The position numbers and the translations under genes were made by a program. DNA of 64,000 nucleotides, taken from IMG/VR virus record IMGVR_UViG_3300043172_000501, positions 32,657-96,656 of that record; one strand, 5' to 3'. Positions within the stretch are counted from its first letter, which is position 1. Each line of letters opens with the position of its first letter. The DNA comes from a virus. Below are positions 7,800-15,869 of this stretch, piece by piece. The notes under the pieces are model-generated. The model worked only from the letters and a program-made list of their open reading frames with translations. It was not told where the DNA came from and searched no databases.

Positions 7800-8324
7800 G
7801 TGACTATAGATAAAAAAAGAATAGAAAAAGGCATGAAACCAGAGTCACTAGCTAAAGCTATCAATAAAACAGGAGACAATTGTTACGTGACAGATAGCGG
7901 AAACATTCAAATGCTTGAGAAGGTCACTTGCCCCTACTGCGACAAGCCATCAAAAATGGCAAAAGGGGACGAAGTATACCCAGACCGTAAAGATTTGAGC
8001 GACCTGTGGTTCTGGTTATGCAAACCGTGTGAAGCATGGGTAGGTTGTCACAAACAGCGTGGCAGGAAAGCCCTTGGTAGGCTCGCTAACAAAGAGCTTA
8101 GAGAAGCCAAAAGAAGAGCCCACTTAGCATTTGATCCATTATGGGAAAAGAAAATCAAGAAGACTAGATGTTCTAAAAGTGTCGCAAGAAAAGCTGGATA
8201 CAAATGGCTCGCTGGCGCATTACAAATTGACGTTAAAAAATGTCACATAGGCGAGTTCAATATCAAACAGTGCGAAGCAGTAGTAAAAATATGCTGGAAG
8301 ATTAGGAGTAGATGGAATGATTGA
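7800..8324 (+). CDS. DUF3268-like zinc-finger protein
   Basis: The body shows CPYCDKPS, then LWFWLCKPCEAWVGCHK, LGRLANKELREAK and AHLAFDPLW, which is the order seen in the DUF3268 zinc-finger family of phage proteins. GTG 7800 is chosen because AAGGTGATC, a good anti-SD match, lies directly upstream; the frame is also open to an ATG at 7719 inside the previous gene, without a ribosome site. The C-terminus (about 60 residues) is basic and Cys-containing. Function unknown; two CxxC pairs should bind one zinc. Confidence 0.7.
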   Translation: MTIDKKRIEKGMKPESLAKAINKTGDNCYVTDSGNIQMLEKVTCPYCDKPSKMAKGDEVYPDRKDLSDLWFWLCKPCEAWVGCHKQRGRKALGRLANKELREAKRRAHLAFDPLWEKKIKKTRCSKSVARKAGYKWLAGALQIDVKKCHIGEFNIKQCEAVVKICWKIRSRWND

Positions 8325-8463
8325 ATTTATTGTAGCTCTGCCATTTGCAATATGGCTAATACTTTACATTATCGGAATATACCTCTTCGTTAAAGCAGAT
8401 GGTCCAATGACAACAGCAGTCAAAAAAGATATTGAGAAAGCAAAAGCAAAAAATGAGGAATAG
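8317..8463 (+). CDS. Small single-pass membrane protein
   Basis: A 48-residue ORF with AGGAG upstream. Residues 1-27 form one hydrophobic segment (MIEFIVALPFAIWLILYIIG...), followed by a charged tail rich in Lys, Asp and Glu. It overlaps the preceding gene by 8 bases and the following one by 11. Function unknown; a small inner-membrane effector or lysis accessory would be possible. Confidence 0.6.
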   Translation: MIEFIVALPFAIWLILYIIGIYLFVKADGPMTTAVKKDIEKAKAKNEE

Positions 8464-8860
8464 AATACTCCAGCAGAAGGCAGAGTTCATTGAATTAGCA
8501 ATGTATGATTCTCTTACTGGGCAAGTCTGTAAGGTCCGAGCTTTAGGGATATTGATGTCAGAGTTCTGGGCAATAACTGAATCACCAAATAGAAAAGACA
8601 AAGGCAAATTTGGTTTAACCCATATACCGACAGGGTTAGAAGTGGCGAAGTCGACCACTCGTGATATTTTAGAACTATTCTGGAGAAGTTTACCTGATAA
8701 AGTAATAAATAACATCAACACAAAATGCCCTAAAGAAGTCAGAGACTCAGAACTTAAAAAGTATTTAGACCAAATAGGGTTACTAAAAGCTAGAGATGAA
8801 GATGAAGGTCACGTTAAAGCAAGCGAAGAGTGGTACAGGAAAAATATAGTTAACGAATAA
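8453..8860 (+). CDS. Hypothetical protein
   Basis: One hundred and thirty-five residues from ATG 8453, inside the end of the membrane-protein gene; a TTG at 8432 gives a longer but less likely form. The sequence contains SEFWAITESPNRKDKGKFGL and an acidic C-terminus. No domain recognised. Confidence 0.55.
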   Translation: MRNRILQQKAEFIELAMYDSLTGQVCKVRALGILMSEFWAITESPNRKDKGKFGLTHIPTGLEVAKSTTRDILELFWRSLPDKVINNINTKCPKEVRDSELKKYLDQIGLLKARDEDEGHVKASEEWYRKNIVNE

Positions 8861-8881
8861 ACACAAAAAAAAGGCAGACCA

Positions 8882-9127
8882 ATGAAATCAAAAGATTACA
8901 TGAAAGTCCTAGAGAGTTTAGGATTTGAAACAACAGTGGCAATCACTATTTGGCAAGTGGGCGATGTCCTCGGACAAGCTGAGAATGTCGGCATAAATTG
9001 TTCTAAAGAAGAAGCTGAAGAAATACTTAGAGAGATGTCCAGGACATTTGACGCAACAATAGGAATGAACTGGGATGTTATAGATTCATTGCTCGATAAT
9101 CTTGACAATGAGAGACGTAAACAATGA
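8882..9127 (+). CDS. Hypothetical small acidic protein
   Basis: Eighty-one residues, mostly alpha-helical by composition (EEAEEILREMSRTF), with an AAGG site before the ATG. It overlaps the next gene by 4 bases (ATGA). No domain recognised. Confidence 0.55.
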   Translation: MKSKDYMKVLESLGFETTVAITIWQVGDVLGQAENVGINCSKEEAEEILREMSRTFDATIGMNWDVIDSLLDNLDNERRKQ

Positions 9128-9372
9128 AGTACGCATTCAACTCGACAGACAGGAAAGTCCTTGCTTTTAGTGATACCTATGAGCGTAAATGGTTTTGTGA
9201 GAAATTCACAGAGTTTGAACCGGTAAATAAATTCGATTTAGATTGTTATCATGGCTTCAAGCCAAAAGAATTAGAAGCATTGCCTCTTTACAGTAGTGAA
9301 GTATCAATAAAAGTTAACGAGTTGATGGCAGAAATTAAACTAATAACAGGCAAAGAGGTTATATTAAGATGA
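9124..9372 (+). CDS. Hypothetical protein
   Basis: Eighty-two residues, beginning MKYAFNSTDRKVLAF and ending VNELMAEIKLITGKEV. It is coupled to both neighbours by ATGA overlaps. No family recognised. Confidence 0.55.
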   Translation: MKYAFNSTDRKVLAFSDTYERKWFCEKFTEFEPVNKFDLDCYHGFKPKELEALPLYSSEVSIKVNELMAEIKLITGKEVILR

Positions 9373-9548
9373 AAGAGCTACTTTGGAGAATTGAATATGC
9401 CATTCGTGCCATCTGGACAATACGTTCATGGGGATGGAATTCTATACCACGAGGATGGGAGATGGCAAACGCTCTAACATGGAAAGAGATCCGAGAAGGA
9501 GGAGATAATCCGAAAGATGCCCTACGAGAAGAGCTATCAGTATGGTAA
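9369..9548 (+). CDS. Small Trp-rich hypothetical protein
   Basis: Fifty-nine residues starting at the ATGA overlap with the previous gene. It contains seven tryptophans (for example IWTIRSWGW and PRGWEM) and a charged C-terminal half. No domain recognised; the overlap and continuous frame support it as a gene. Confidence 0.5.
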   Translation: MKELLWRIEYAIRAIWTIRSWGWNSIPRGWEMANALTWKEIREGGDNPKDALREELSVW

Positions 9549-9589
9549 CCTTTAAACAACATAAAAAGACTACAAGATGGAGACAGTAA

Positions 9590-9820
9590 ATGAATGAACC
9601 ACAAAAAGAACAATCAAAAGTTTCGACAGGTAGTGCTTATTTCGTAAGTTATCAACGAGCAATTGACTATTACGAAACACAAGGCATAGAGATTAAAGAA
9701 GTCAGGTTAAAAATTGCTGCAGGAGAAATACATATCGGAGCTCCTAAATTAGAACCTGGGCAAGAGTCAGTATTAGACCTCAAAGGCCGTTATCTAATCC
9801 AGGATAGTAATGATTTCTAA
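9590..9820 (+). CDS. Hypothetical protein
   Basis: Seventy-six residues. The C-terminal half (IHIGAPKLEPGQESVLDLKGRY) looks like a small beta structure. It overlaps the following zinc protein by 11 bases. No family recognised. Confidence 0.5.
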   Translation: MNEPQKEQSKVSTGSAYFVSYQRAIDYYETQGIEIKEVRLKIAAGEIHIGAPKLEPGQESVLDLKGRYLIQDSNDF

Positions 9821-10091
9821 ATATACCAGGGAAGAATGTGTTCATTGCGGAGAGCCAGGACCAGATTACGATGAGGAATTATGTCTTATGTGCTGGGAAA
9901 AATATACAGGGGAACAATTCTGCAGAACCGTCCTTAACTTCCAACCAATGGAAGAGTTCTGGGTTTGGGATAAAAGAATCAAAGAAGAAGAAGCAGAAAA
10001 TTTGCGGATTAAAGCCTTCAATCAAAATCAATTGCTCTTGCCATATATCAGAGGTAAAGGGTTAGAATTGTTAATAAATAAACATTTGTAG
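9810..10091 (+). CDS. Small zinc-binding protein
   Basis: Ninety-three residues. The N-terminal CVHCGEPG and CLMCWEKY pairs form a CxxC-CxxC zinc knuckle (residues about 10-29). The remainder is charged and helical. AGGA lies 5 bases before the ATG. Function unknown. Confidence 0.55.
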   Translation: MISKYTREECVHCGEPGPDYDEELCLMCWEKYTGEQFCRTVLNFQPMEEFWVWDKRIKEEEAENLRIKAFNQNQLLLPYIRGKGLELLINKHL

Positions 10092-10143
10092 TCAGGTCTG
10101 ACTGCAATCATATATCTGGCTGAGAAAGCGAAAGGATGTTACT

Positions 10144-10170
10144 ATGAATAGTAAAATTAGAACACCATGA
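10144..10170 (+). CDS. Eight-codon ORF upstream of the next gene (possible leader)
   Basis: AAAGGA precedes an ATG, and the eight-residue frame MNSKIRTP stops in an ATGA overlap with the gene at 10167. A short translated leader would couple initiation of that gene. Upstream at 10090-10103 is AGTCAG-GT-CTGACT, a short inverted repeat. The ORF is short enough to occur by chance. Confidence 0.3.
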   Translation: MNSKIRTP

Positions 10171-10394
10171 GTTGGGGCGAGAGAAGCTGTATCCGGCTAC
10201 ACGACAAGGATAGAACGTGCAAAGTAGAAATGGGAAGATGCAACGTTAATTGCCCTCTTTATATCTGGGATAAAAAAACCACACCAGATAGTTCTAAGTG
10301 GGCGCCAGAAGATAAAGTAAAAAACTTAAGAGCATTAAATGCTCCAACAACAAACCAGAAGAAACGCGCAAGAAGAAAGAGGAAGTCAAAATGA
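10167..10394 (+). CDS. Hypothetical Cys-containing basic protein
   Basis: Seventy-five residues with four cysteines in the first half (CIRLHDKDRTC and CNVNCPLY) and a very basic C-terminus (KKRARRKRKSK), which suggests nucleic acid binding. It overlaps the next gene by 4 bases. No family recognised. Confidence 0.55.
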   Translation: MSWGERSCIRLHDKDRTCKVEMGRCNVNCPLYIWDKKTTPDSSKWAPEDKVKNLRALNAPTTNQKKRARRKRKSK

Positions 10395-10783
10395 GCGATA
10401 AGACAATAAAAGAAACAACACTTTTAAAAGACTTAGAAGCCATGGGAGCAGAATCATTAAATCCTGAAAGCTACGGCGAATTAATAACGATAATAGAAGA
10501 GCTAAAGCAGGCTCGTCATCTTGACTTGAAAGTATATTTCAATGAATCAGAATACTTTATTGCTACCAGCGTTGAAGAAGCAACAGGTCTTTGTATTATA
10601 TCATTCGGAAGTGATTATCACACTGAAGACAATTGCCCATTTAAAGCACTTCCTCCGGAACATAAAATGGGAATAATGGTTAAAGACGGAAAAGTTTCAG
10701 ATGGCGGTACCAATACTGAAAAGACCTGTGCCGAATGGATTAAGTTCCATGGACCAGGTTACTTAGCATCAGTGGAGTTCTAG
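10391..10783 (+). CDS. Hypothetical protein
   Basis: One hundred and thirty residues with an acidic helical N-terminus, then a mixed region (CIISFGSDYHTEDNCPFKAL). The stop overlaps the GTG start of the next gene by one base. No domain recognised. Confidence 0.55.
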   Translation: MSDKTIKETTLLKDLEAMGAESLNPESYGELITIIEELKQARHLDLKVYFNESEYFIATSVEEATGLCIISFGSDYHTEDNCPFKALPPEHKMGIMVKDGKVSDGGTNTEKTCAEWIKFHGPGYLASVEF

Positions 10784-11202
10784 TGGAGCAACTAGAAAAC
10801 ATAGGACGAGGTAACGACTTTCCCCAAGAACTAATAGATCTCGGGAGAGATTTCATAGAAGACGGCAAATGGTCAGAATATTTTCAAAAGAGAAACGATT
10901 CAGCAATGTTTGATTATTACAACGACAGATACCACACAAAAAAAGCAGAATACAAAGAGAGAAGCCAAATGAGAACATTAACAAAAGAAGATTTTATCGC
11001 CGTTGACGAAGGACCTTGTTATGAAGACACTGAAATCTTTGTGAATGAAATAACAGACCACGGGGAATGGCAAATAAAATCTGATTTTTCGGGCAATCTT
11101 TTTTATTCAATCAAGCAAGATGACTTTATCAGTGAGAAACCATTAGGAATACAAATCCTAAAACTAAAAGCTATACCTAAGCTAGGAGGAACTAAAAAAT
11201 GA
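10783..11202 (+). CDS. Hypothetical protein
   Basis: One hundred and thirty-nine residues if started at GTG 10783, which overlaps the previous stop; an internal ATG at about residue 63 (MRTLTKEDF) is an alternative start. The C-terminal half looks like a small beta domain (FIAVDEGPCYEDTEIFVNEI). No family recognised. Confidence 0.5.
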   Translation: MEQLENIGRGNDFPQELIDLGRDFIEDGKWSEYFQKRNDSAMFDYYNDRYHTKKAEYKERSQMRTLTKEDFIAVDEGPCYEDTEIFVNEITDHGEWQIKSDFSGNLFYSIKQDDFISEKPLGIQILKLKAIPKLGGTKK

Positions 11203-11699
11203 AATCATTTATAAAATATTTATCAGAACTATCATGGGTAGGTTGGCTCAACATGATTTTAATTCAGTGGTTCTTTATACGAATAGCTTATCATATTGAT
11301 GAAGAAGGTGGCAGAAAGTATGATTTCTTTATCATAGGGCTAGTAATTCCACTGACAGGCTGGTGGTCAGACTACATTAAACTAAGACTTCCTTGGGGAG
11401 AAGAGTCAAGATCAAAATCAGAAGCAATAAATCTAGTAATAAAAGAACGAGAACATCAAATAGAAAAAGGGTGGTCACGTGTTCATGACGAACAGCACCA
11501 TTTTGGGGAACTTTCTGTTAGGTCTGCGGAATTGGCAGTTGAATTCACAGACGAAAGAGTTAGCAGTAATTATCACAGTTCTGACGCATGGGGACTAGTA
11601 GCTAAACACAAAGATAACAGGGTTAAATCGCTGACAATAGCTGCAGCACTTTTAATTGCAGAGCTTGAAAGAGAATTGTCACGTGAGGATTCTAAATGA
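11199..11699 (+). CDS. Membrane-anchored protein with phage ERExQxEKGW motif
   Basis: The 166-residue protein has two hydrophobic stretches near the N-terminus (about 12-31 and 43-60) joined by a charged loop. The rest contains EREHQIEKGWSRVHDEQHH, then FGEL, and ends AAALLIAELERE, a pattern found in many small phage proteins of unknown function. Here that module is fused to a membrane anchor. It overlaps both neighbours by 4 bases. Confidence 0.55.
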   Translation: MKSFIKYLSELSWVGWLNMILIQWFFIRIAYHIDEEGGRKYDFFIIGLVIPLTGWWSDYIKLRLPWGEESRSKSEAINLVIKEREHQIEKGWSRVHDEQHHFGELSVRSAELAVEFTDERVSSNYHSSDAWGLVAKHKDNRVKSLTIAAALLIAELERELSREDSK

Positions 11700-11995
11700 T
11701 TACTTTATTACTGTCGATATTAACAGGAGTACTCGGTTACATTTCATCGGAGATAATAAAAAAGAAATTTCCCTGGGGGAATAAGTCGAAAGACATTAAG
11801 TATAAAGATGGGGATGTACTAATAGTCCAAGATAAAGACGACAACCCCTATGTGTATTCAGGGTTTGCAAAAAAAGGTGTACTCTATACATTTTTTGACA
11901 ATGAAAAGAAAGTAGTATTTAGTCGTGCCGAAGGGTTACAATATGTAACAATTCTCCGCAATACAGGCTATAATGTTTTTGAGGAACACAAATGA
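11696..11995 (+). CDS. Small membrane-anchored protein
   Basis: Ninety-nine residues. An N-terminal hydrophobic helix (MITLLLSILTGVLGYISSEI) is followed by KKKFPWGNKSKD, a basic flank that shares PWG with the preceding membrane protein, and then a small beta-rich part. No family recognised. Confidence 0.5.
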   Translation: MITLLLSILTGVLGYISSEIIKKKFPWGNKSKDIKYKDGDVLIVQDKDDNPYVYSGFAKKGVLYTFFDNEKKVVFSRAEGLQYVTILRNTGYNVFEEHK

Positions 11996-12111
11996 TAAGA
12001 TTTAAGTTTGTAGCAATAGACCACAGGTTTAAGATAATTGACAGATTTAGATTAGCGATGCTTGATTATCAAATGCGTAAAGTTACCCAGTACATAATTG
12101 AAACGTACTAG
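11992..12111 (+). CDS. Small basic hypothetical protein
   Basis: A 39-residue ORF coupled by an ATGA overlap to the preceding gene. The sequence is basic and aromatic (MIRFKFVAIDHRFKIIDRF). Support comes only from coupling and position. Confidence 0.35.
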   Translation: MIRFKFVAIDHRFKIIDRFRLAMLDYQMRKVTQYIIETY

Positions 12112-12121
12112 AAAGGTCAAA

Positions 12122-12328
12122 ATGAATCATAAGGTTAGAGCTAATCGTAAGCGGAAAAAGAAGCTAGGTGTAATGATAGATTCAAGGCAACTAGAAAAAA
12201 CGATGCGCGATAATAACTTAATGATGACACTGAGCTTCGTAGCAAAGATGACAGGATTACCGAGAGAACTAGTATTTAGAATATATAAGCTTGGAAAAGA
12301 GATGGGTTTAATAGAAAGGTCACAATGA
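12122..12328 (+). CDS. Small basic HTH-like protein
   Basis: Sixty-eight residues from ATG 12122 with AAAGG upstream. A Lys/Arg-rich start is followed by a stretch resembling a helix-turn-helix (FVAKMTGLPRELVFRIYKLG). A DNA-binding regulator is possible. It overlaps the next gene by 4 bases. Confidence 0.5.
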   Translation: MNHKVRANRKRKKKLGVMIDSRQLEKTMRDNNLMMTLSFVAKMTGLPRELVFRIYKLGKEMGLIERSQ

Positions 12329-12624
12329 GCGTTTTACACTTAACACTTAAAAAGAAGTGGTTTGATATGATTCTATCAGGCATCAAGTTTGAAGAGTACC
12401 GGGAGATAAAACCTTACTGGACAAAAAGACTCGAAGGAAAGAAGTTTGGATTTATCAAGTTCACCAACGGATACGGAGACAAACGCCCAGCTTTCTATAT
12501 TAAATACAATGGGTACAAAAAGACCAGAGGATTGCCAGAGTGGGGAGCAGAACCAGGAAAGATTTATTACGTTATTTGTTTTGGAAGAATATTAAGAACA
12601 GAAAACATTACGGAGGTTAAATGA
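12325..12624 (+). CDS. ASCH/PUA-like domain protein
   Basis: Ninety-nine residues. LHLTLKKKWFDMILSG followed by KFEEYREIKPYWTKRL is the entry pattern of phage ASCH-domain proteins, a PUA-related RNA-binding fold. Such proteins may bind RNA or modified nucleosides; the exact role is unknown. AAAGG precedes the ATG. Confidence 0.6.
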   Translation: MSVLHLTLKKKWFDMILSGIKFEEYREIKPYWTKRLEGKKFGFIKFTNGYGDKRPAFYIKYNGYKKTRGLPEWGAEPGKIYYVICFGRILRTENITEVK

Positions 12625-12965
12625 CTAAAGAAGAATACGAAAACCAATTAAAACAAAACGCTAAACAGCATGTATTAGCAGACCAGAAAGCTTTAAGGGA
12701 TTATTTAAATTCTATTCATACTGTCTACGCACCAGGAACTATCCTTCAGGATACTAACATGGAAGTTTTCGGGAGAGTAATTAAGCATCAATACTCCATC
12801 GGTTTCTTTAGTCGAAGCCCAGTTATCATTTACAGATGTAGACAGTTAACCAAAAATCTAAAAAATCGGGTTAACTATGAAGAAGTGCATATCAGTACTG
12901 ATGACCTTAAATTGATTGAAGAAGACGAGAGTACCAAAGAGGCAACAAATGAAAACAGAATTTGA
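12621..12965 (+). CDS. Hypothetical protein
   Basis: One hundred and fourteen residues with GGAGG upstream of the ATG (translation well supported). A helical N-terminus is followed by a beta-rich middle (FGRVIKHQYSIGFFSRSPVII) and an acidic tail. No family recognised. It overlaps the next gene by 17 bases. Confidence 0.55.
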   Translation: MTKEEYENQLKQNAKQHVLADQKALRDYLNSIHTVYAPGTILQDTNMEVFGRVIKHQYSIGFFSRSPVIIYRCRQLTKNLKNRVNYEEVHISTDDLKLIEEDESTKEATNENRI

Positions 12966-13149
12966 CAGAATAACCGATACAGGGTTCGCAATGACTTTTC
13001 AGGGTTGCAGATATGTAATCCCTTTTAATGGTCAAGTTTTTACAAAAGACGGAGAAGTAACAGATAGAAGAACGCTTTCAACATTAAAAGAAGAGATAAA
13101 AAAGCAGGCTGAGTTAATCCTTGCTATAACTAATAATATCACAGAATAA
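12949..13149 (+). CDS. Hypothetical small protein
   Basis: Sixty-six residues from ATG 12949, with AGAGG upstream; the longer TTG form at 12916 is unlikely. Beta-like N-terminal half, helical end. No family recognised. Confidence 0.5.
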   Translation: MKTEFDRITDTGFAMTFQGCRYVIPFNGQVFTKDGEVTDRRTLSTLKEEIKKQAELILAITNNITE

Positions 13150-13162
13150 AAAAGGGGACAAA

Positions 13163-13543
13163 ATGACCGATGTAACAACCAAAACAAAAGAAACGAGAGA
13201 AGAAGTGAATCAAGTTTTCTATCTTCGCGAAGAGGCTAAACGTTTATCTCATCTAATTGCTGAACAATCCGAAACCATAAAAGATTTAAAGAGTGAGAAG
13301 TTCAAACGTTTTAATAATGAAGAATGCTGGATGTATCAAGATGACGAGGATGATAAATTAGAAGAACTTGTTTGCCCAGTAGTAATTAGTGCCACTGATT
13401 TGATTGCACTAATCAACAAAGGTAAAGAAGTTGATAAAAAGTTAGAGAACCACAAACATATGACCGTAGGATTATGGACTACAGACAAGCCAGATATGAT
13501 TCCTGCTGACATTAAAGAGAAATACTTTTGGGAAATTAAATAA
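13163..13543 (+). CDS. Hypothetical coiled-coil protein
   Basis: One hundred and twenty-six residues, with GGGGA upstream of the ATG. Residues about 15-50 are likely coiled coil (LREEAKRLSHLIAEQSETI), followed by an acidic patch. No domain recognised. Confidence 0.5.
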   Translation: MTDVTTKTKETREEVNQVFYLREEAKRLSHLIAEQSETIKDLKSEKFKRFNNEECWMYQDDEDDKLEELVCPVVISATDLIALINKGKEVDKKLENHKHMTVGLWTTDKPDMIPADIKEKYFWEIK

Positions 13544-13564
13544 TCAGGAAAGACCAGGTAAAGT

Positions 13565-13879
13565 ATGGAAATTGATGAAGAAGAAGACAATATTGTCCGC
13601 CCCAAATTTGGCAAAATAGCTTTAGAGATAACTAAACGTCCAGTAGGGGCATGTCATCATTCAAGAATTACCGTAAACCCCGAACTAAGAAAAATTGAAT
13701 GTTCTGAATGTTCTGAAATATTAGACCCTATCCATGTTATTTTAGAATACGCCAAGAAAGAACGCAGGTTCCAATTTAGAAGAGACGTAATGAGTAATCT
13801 TGAAAAGAGTATAAAAGCACTTAAAGAAGAAGAAAAAAAAGTTAAATCAAGACTAAGATACCAGAAGAACAAGAGGTAA
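13565..13879 (+). CDS. Small zinc-binding protein with coiled-coil tail
   Basis: One hundred and four residues. CHHSRITV...CSEC followed by LDPIHVILEYAKKE is a pattern seen in phage zinc-binding proteins; the C-terminal third is a charged helix (LEKSIKALKEEEKKV). The start has an AGGTAAAG-type site, a form that recurs before several genes here. Confidence 0.55.
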   Translation: MEIDEEEDNIVRPKFGKIALEITKRPVGACHHSRITVNPELRKIECSECSEILDPIHVILEYAKKERRFQFRRDVMSNLEKSIKALKEEEKKVKSRLRYQKNKR

Positions 13880-13882
13880 AGT

Positions 13883-14140
13883 ATGAGATTAGAATCAGAA
13901 TTTGAAATCGGTGACGTGGTTAAAGCAAATCATCCGTTCCTTAATGCCGATGAATACATGGTAACAGCCTTTCAGTACTCACATGAAAAGTGGGGTTTCC
14001 TAGGAACCAGCGCTAATACCTTCTATTACTCACTTTATCCTATCAGCGGAGATGGCGGAAGTGGAGGGACAGTGGAGAGTAATCTAAAATTCATTAGAAA
14101 AGGCACAGAAGAAGAACAAAGCTGGGTAAGTAGACTATAA
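13883..14140 (+). CDS. Hypothetical protein
   Basis: Eighty-five residues beginning MRLESEFEIGDVVKANHPF, like a small SH3/KOW-type beta barrel start, with a Gly/Ser-rich loop (GDGGSGGTVES). The same GAGGTAAAG ribosome site precedes it. Function unknown. Confidence 0.5.
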   Translation: MRLESEFEIGDVVKANHPFLNADEYMVTAFQYSHEKWGFLGTSANTFYYSLYPISGDGGSGGTVESNLKFIRKGTEEEQSWVSRL

Positions 14141-14161
14141 CCAGAACAGACGAGGTAAAGA

Positions 14162-14464
14162 ATGACAAAGGTAAAGATAGAAATAGATGTCGAGTTTGAA
14201 ATAGGAGAAACAGCCTTTTTCGCAAATGAGAATAATATAACAATGGAAGAAGAAGTTATAGAAAAAGTCATAACGGACATTTGGGTTAAAAAGGATATAG
14301 GACTAGACTCAATCGAAGTAACATATTTCTTTGAACCATGTGAAAGTGCTTACGGAAATACTACACAGTCACATGCCTACAGGACGAGGGAATTAGCACA
14401 ACAATCACTTGATGATGGAAGCGCATGGGGACAAGGAGCAGACGAGGTAACTGATGGCAACTAA
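14162..14464 (+). CDS. Hypothetical acidic protein
   Basis: One hundred residues. FEIGETAFFANENN recalls small barrel domains, and the protein ends EVTDGN, the same six residues as the next protein. The GAGGTAAAG ribosome site is repeated again. No family assigned. Confidence 0.5.
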   Translation: MTKVKIEIDVEFEIGETAFFANENNITMEEEVIEKVITDIWVKKDIGLDSIEVTYFFEPCESAYGNTTQSHAYRTRELAQQSLDDGSAWGQGADEVTDGN

Positions 14465-14876
14465 AGAAATAAAAGAAAAATGGGCATATAGTGACGACGG
14501 GGAATTATTCAGCAATCAGTGTGACTCAAAAGAAGAAGCGATAGAAGAGTTAAAAGCTGAAGATTACGAACATGGTTATGTGGCGAGAGTTGTAGGAATA
14601 AGTCGTGAAGACCTAATTGATAATTCATTGGACATCAATTCACTATTTGAAAACATGCAAGAACAGCTTTACGATATTGCAGGAGAAGCTGCCGAGTGTT
14701 TCGATTATTCCCCGTGTTGGAACAGAGAAAAAAGAACAGAAGCAGAAAACAAGCTACAAGCAGACCTGACAAAACTAATCTATGAATTTATGAAAGAACA
14801 AGAAATAGAACTAAACTGTTACAGGGTTGCAGACGTTGAACCAGTAGACATGGGTGAGGTAACTGATGGTAACTAA
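14454..14876 (+). CDS. Hypothetical acidic protein
   Basis: One hundred and forty residues, helical and acidic, with EVTDGN at the C-terminus as in its upstream neighbour. It starts in the end of that gene (11-base overlap) and itself overlaps the next by 11 bases, with nearly identical junction DNA. No domain recognised. Confidence 0.5.
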   Translation: MATKEIKEKWAYSDDGELFSNQCDSKEEAIEELKAEDYEHGYVARVVGISREDLIDNSLDINSLFENMQEQLYDIAGEAAECFDYSPCWNREKRTEAENKLQADLTKLIYEFMKEQEIELNCYRVADVEPVDMGEVTDGN

Positions 14877-15579
14877 AAAGAAATCAGTATCAAAAAAGAA
14901 GCCCAAGAAACGTGGCGCACCATCCAGACCAACAGGAAGAGCCCCAGCAAATAAGACAATTGCTCCTGCTACTGATAAGATATTCAAAGAGAAAGTTGCT
15001 AAAGAAAAGAAGAAGGAAGAAAATCGCAAGGCGAAAGGTTTAGGTCCTACAAAAGAGATCCCGGGCATGATCTCAATAGAGAAGTACAATGCGATGTATC
15101 AAGCATATACTGAACGGCAATCCATAAGCCATGTAGCGAAAGTGTGCTCAGTCAACGCGACTACAGCAAAGAAGTATGTTGAGAAAGGCGACCCCAAGAG
15201 AAACCTGCGACCGTTGAAAGACCGATACTCATCAGTGATAGTGAATGCTCAACAAAAACAAGACTATACACTCGCAACATTAAGAGGAGAAGTTCTTGCA
15301 GCATCCCGTGTATTCCTCCACAGGGTCGCCATGAGAATCAAAACACTTGACCCTGATGACTTGAGCCCCGACGCAATCGGGAAGCATTTAAAGGACATTC
15401 AGGTGACAGCAGAGAGATGCTTAGGAGTATCTGATGCTACGATAACCGTCAAACAAGAGAGTAGATATGCTGATTGGTCAGAGGAAGAATTACTTAATTT
15501 CTTTAAAACCGGCGTTACACCTGAACATGACAGGTCAGTGGCTCCTATCTCATCGGCTCAGATGTCATCGAAGGAGTAG
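14866..15579 (+). CDS. HTH DNA-binding protein, candidate small terminase subunit
   Basis: The 237-residue protein has a Lys/Arg-rich N-terminus (1-70), a helix-turn-helix (about 70-105; QAYTERQSISHVAKVCSVN then ATTAKKYVEKGDP), and a helical C-terminal part ending AERCLGVSDATITV, similar in layout to phage small terminase subunits, which bind packaging sites and load the large subunit. The large terminase lies about 9 kb downstream, which is unusual, and no other small-subunit candidate is obvious. A transcription regulator is the alternative. Confidence 0.45.
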   Translation: MVTKKKSVSKKKPKKRGAPSRPTGRAPANKTIAPATDKIFKEKVAKEKKKEENRKAKGLGPTKEIPGMISIEKYNAMYQAYTERQSISHVAKVCSVNATTAKKYVEKGDPKRNLRPLKDRYSSVIVNAQQKQDYTLATLRGEVLAASRVFLHRVAMRIKTLDPDDLSPDAIGKHLKDIQVTAERCLGVSDATITVKQESRYADWSEEELLNFFKTGVTPEHDRSVAPISSAQMSSKE

Positions 15580-15581
15580 AT

Positions 15582-15869
15582 ATGATTAAGATATATTGCG
15601 ATGTAGAAAAAGGAAAAGGATTATCAATACTCAAGAAGCTTGAAGAAGCCAGTGCAGTAAAAACAACTAATGGTTACATGCCGACGAGCCTTACAGTGGC
15701 TTCATACATGACAAGTATTTGCTTTGAAGATAGGGCAGACGGTTTTGGTTCTAGAATGGGCTGGGCAGATCATGACAGTAAATATTTTAAACAGAATAAA
15801 TATACGAAGGTTACACCAGAAGAGCTGGCTACCATTGCATCAATTGCTTGTCCGGTCACTAAAACCTAA
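15582..15869 (+). CDS. Hypothetical protein
   Basis: Ninety-five residues with GGAG upstream of the ATG. No domain recognised; the middle (ASYMTSICFEDRADGFGSRM) is not repetitive. Its stop lies at the first of the AACCGTT repeats, closing the accessory block before the non-coding control region. Confidence 0.5.
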   Translation: MIKIYCDVEKGKGLSILKKLEEASAVKTTNGYMPTSLTVASYMTSICFEDRADGFGSRMGWADHDSKYFKQNKYTKVTPEELATIASIACPVTKT

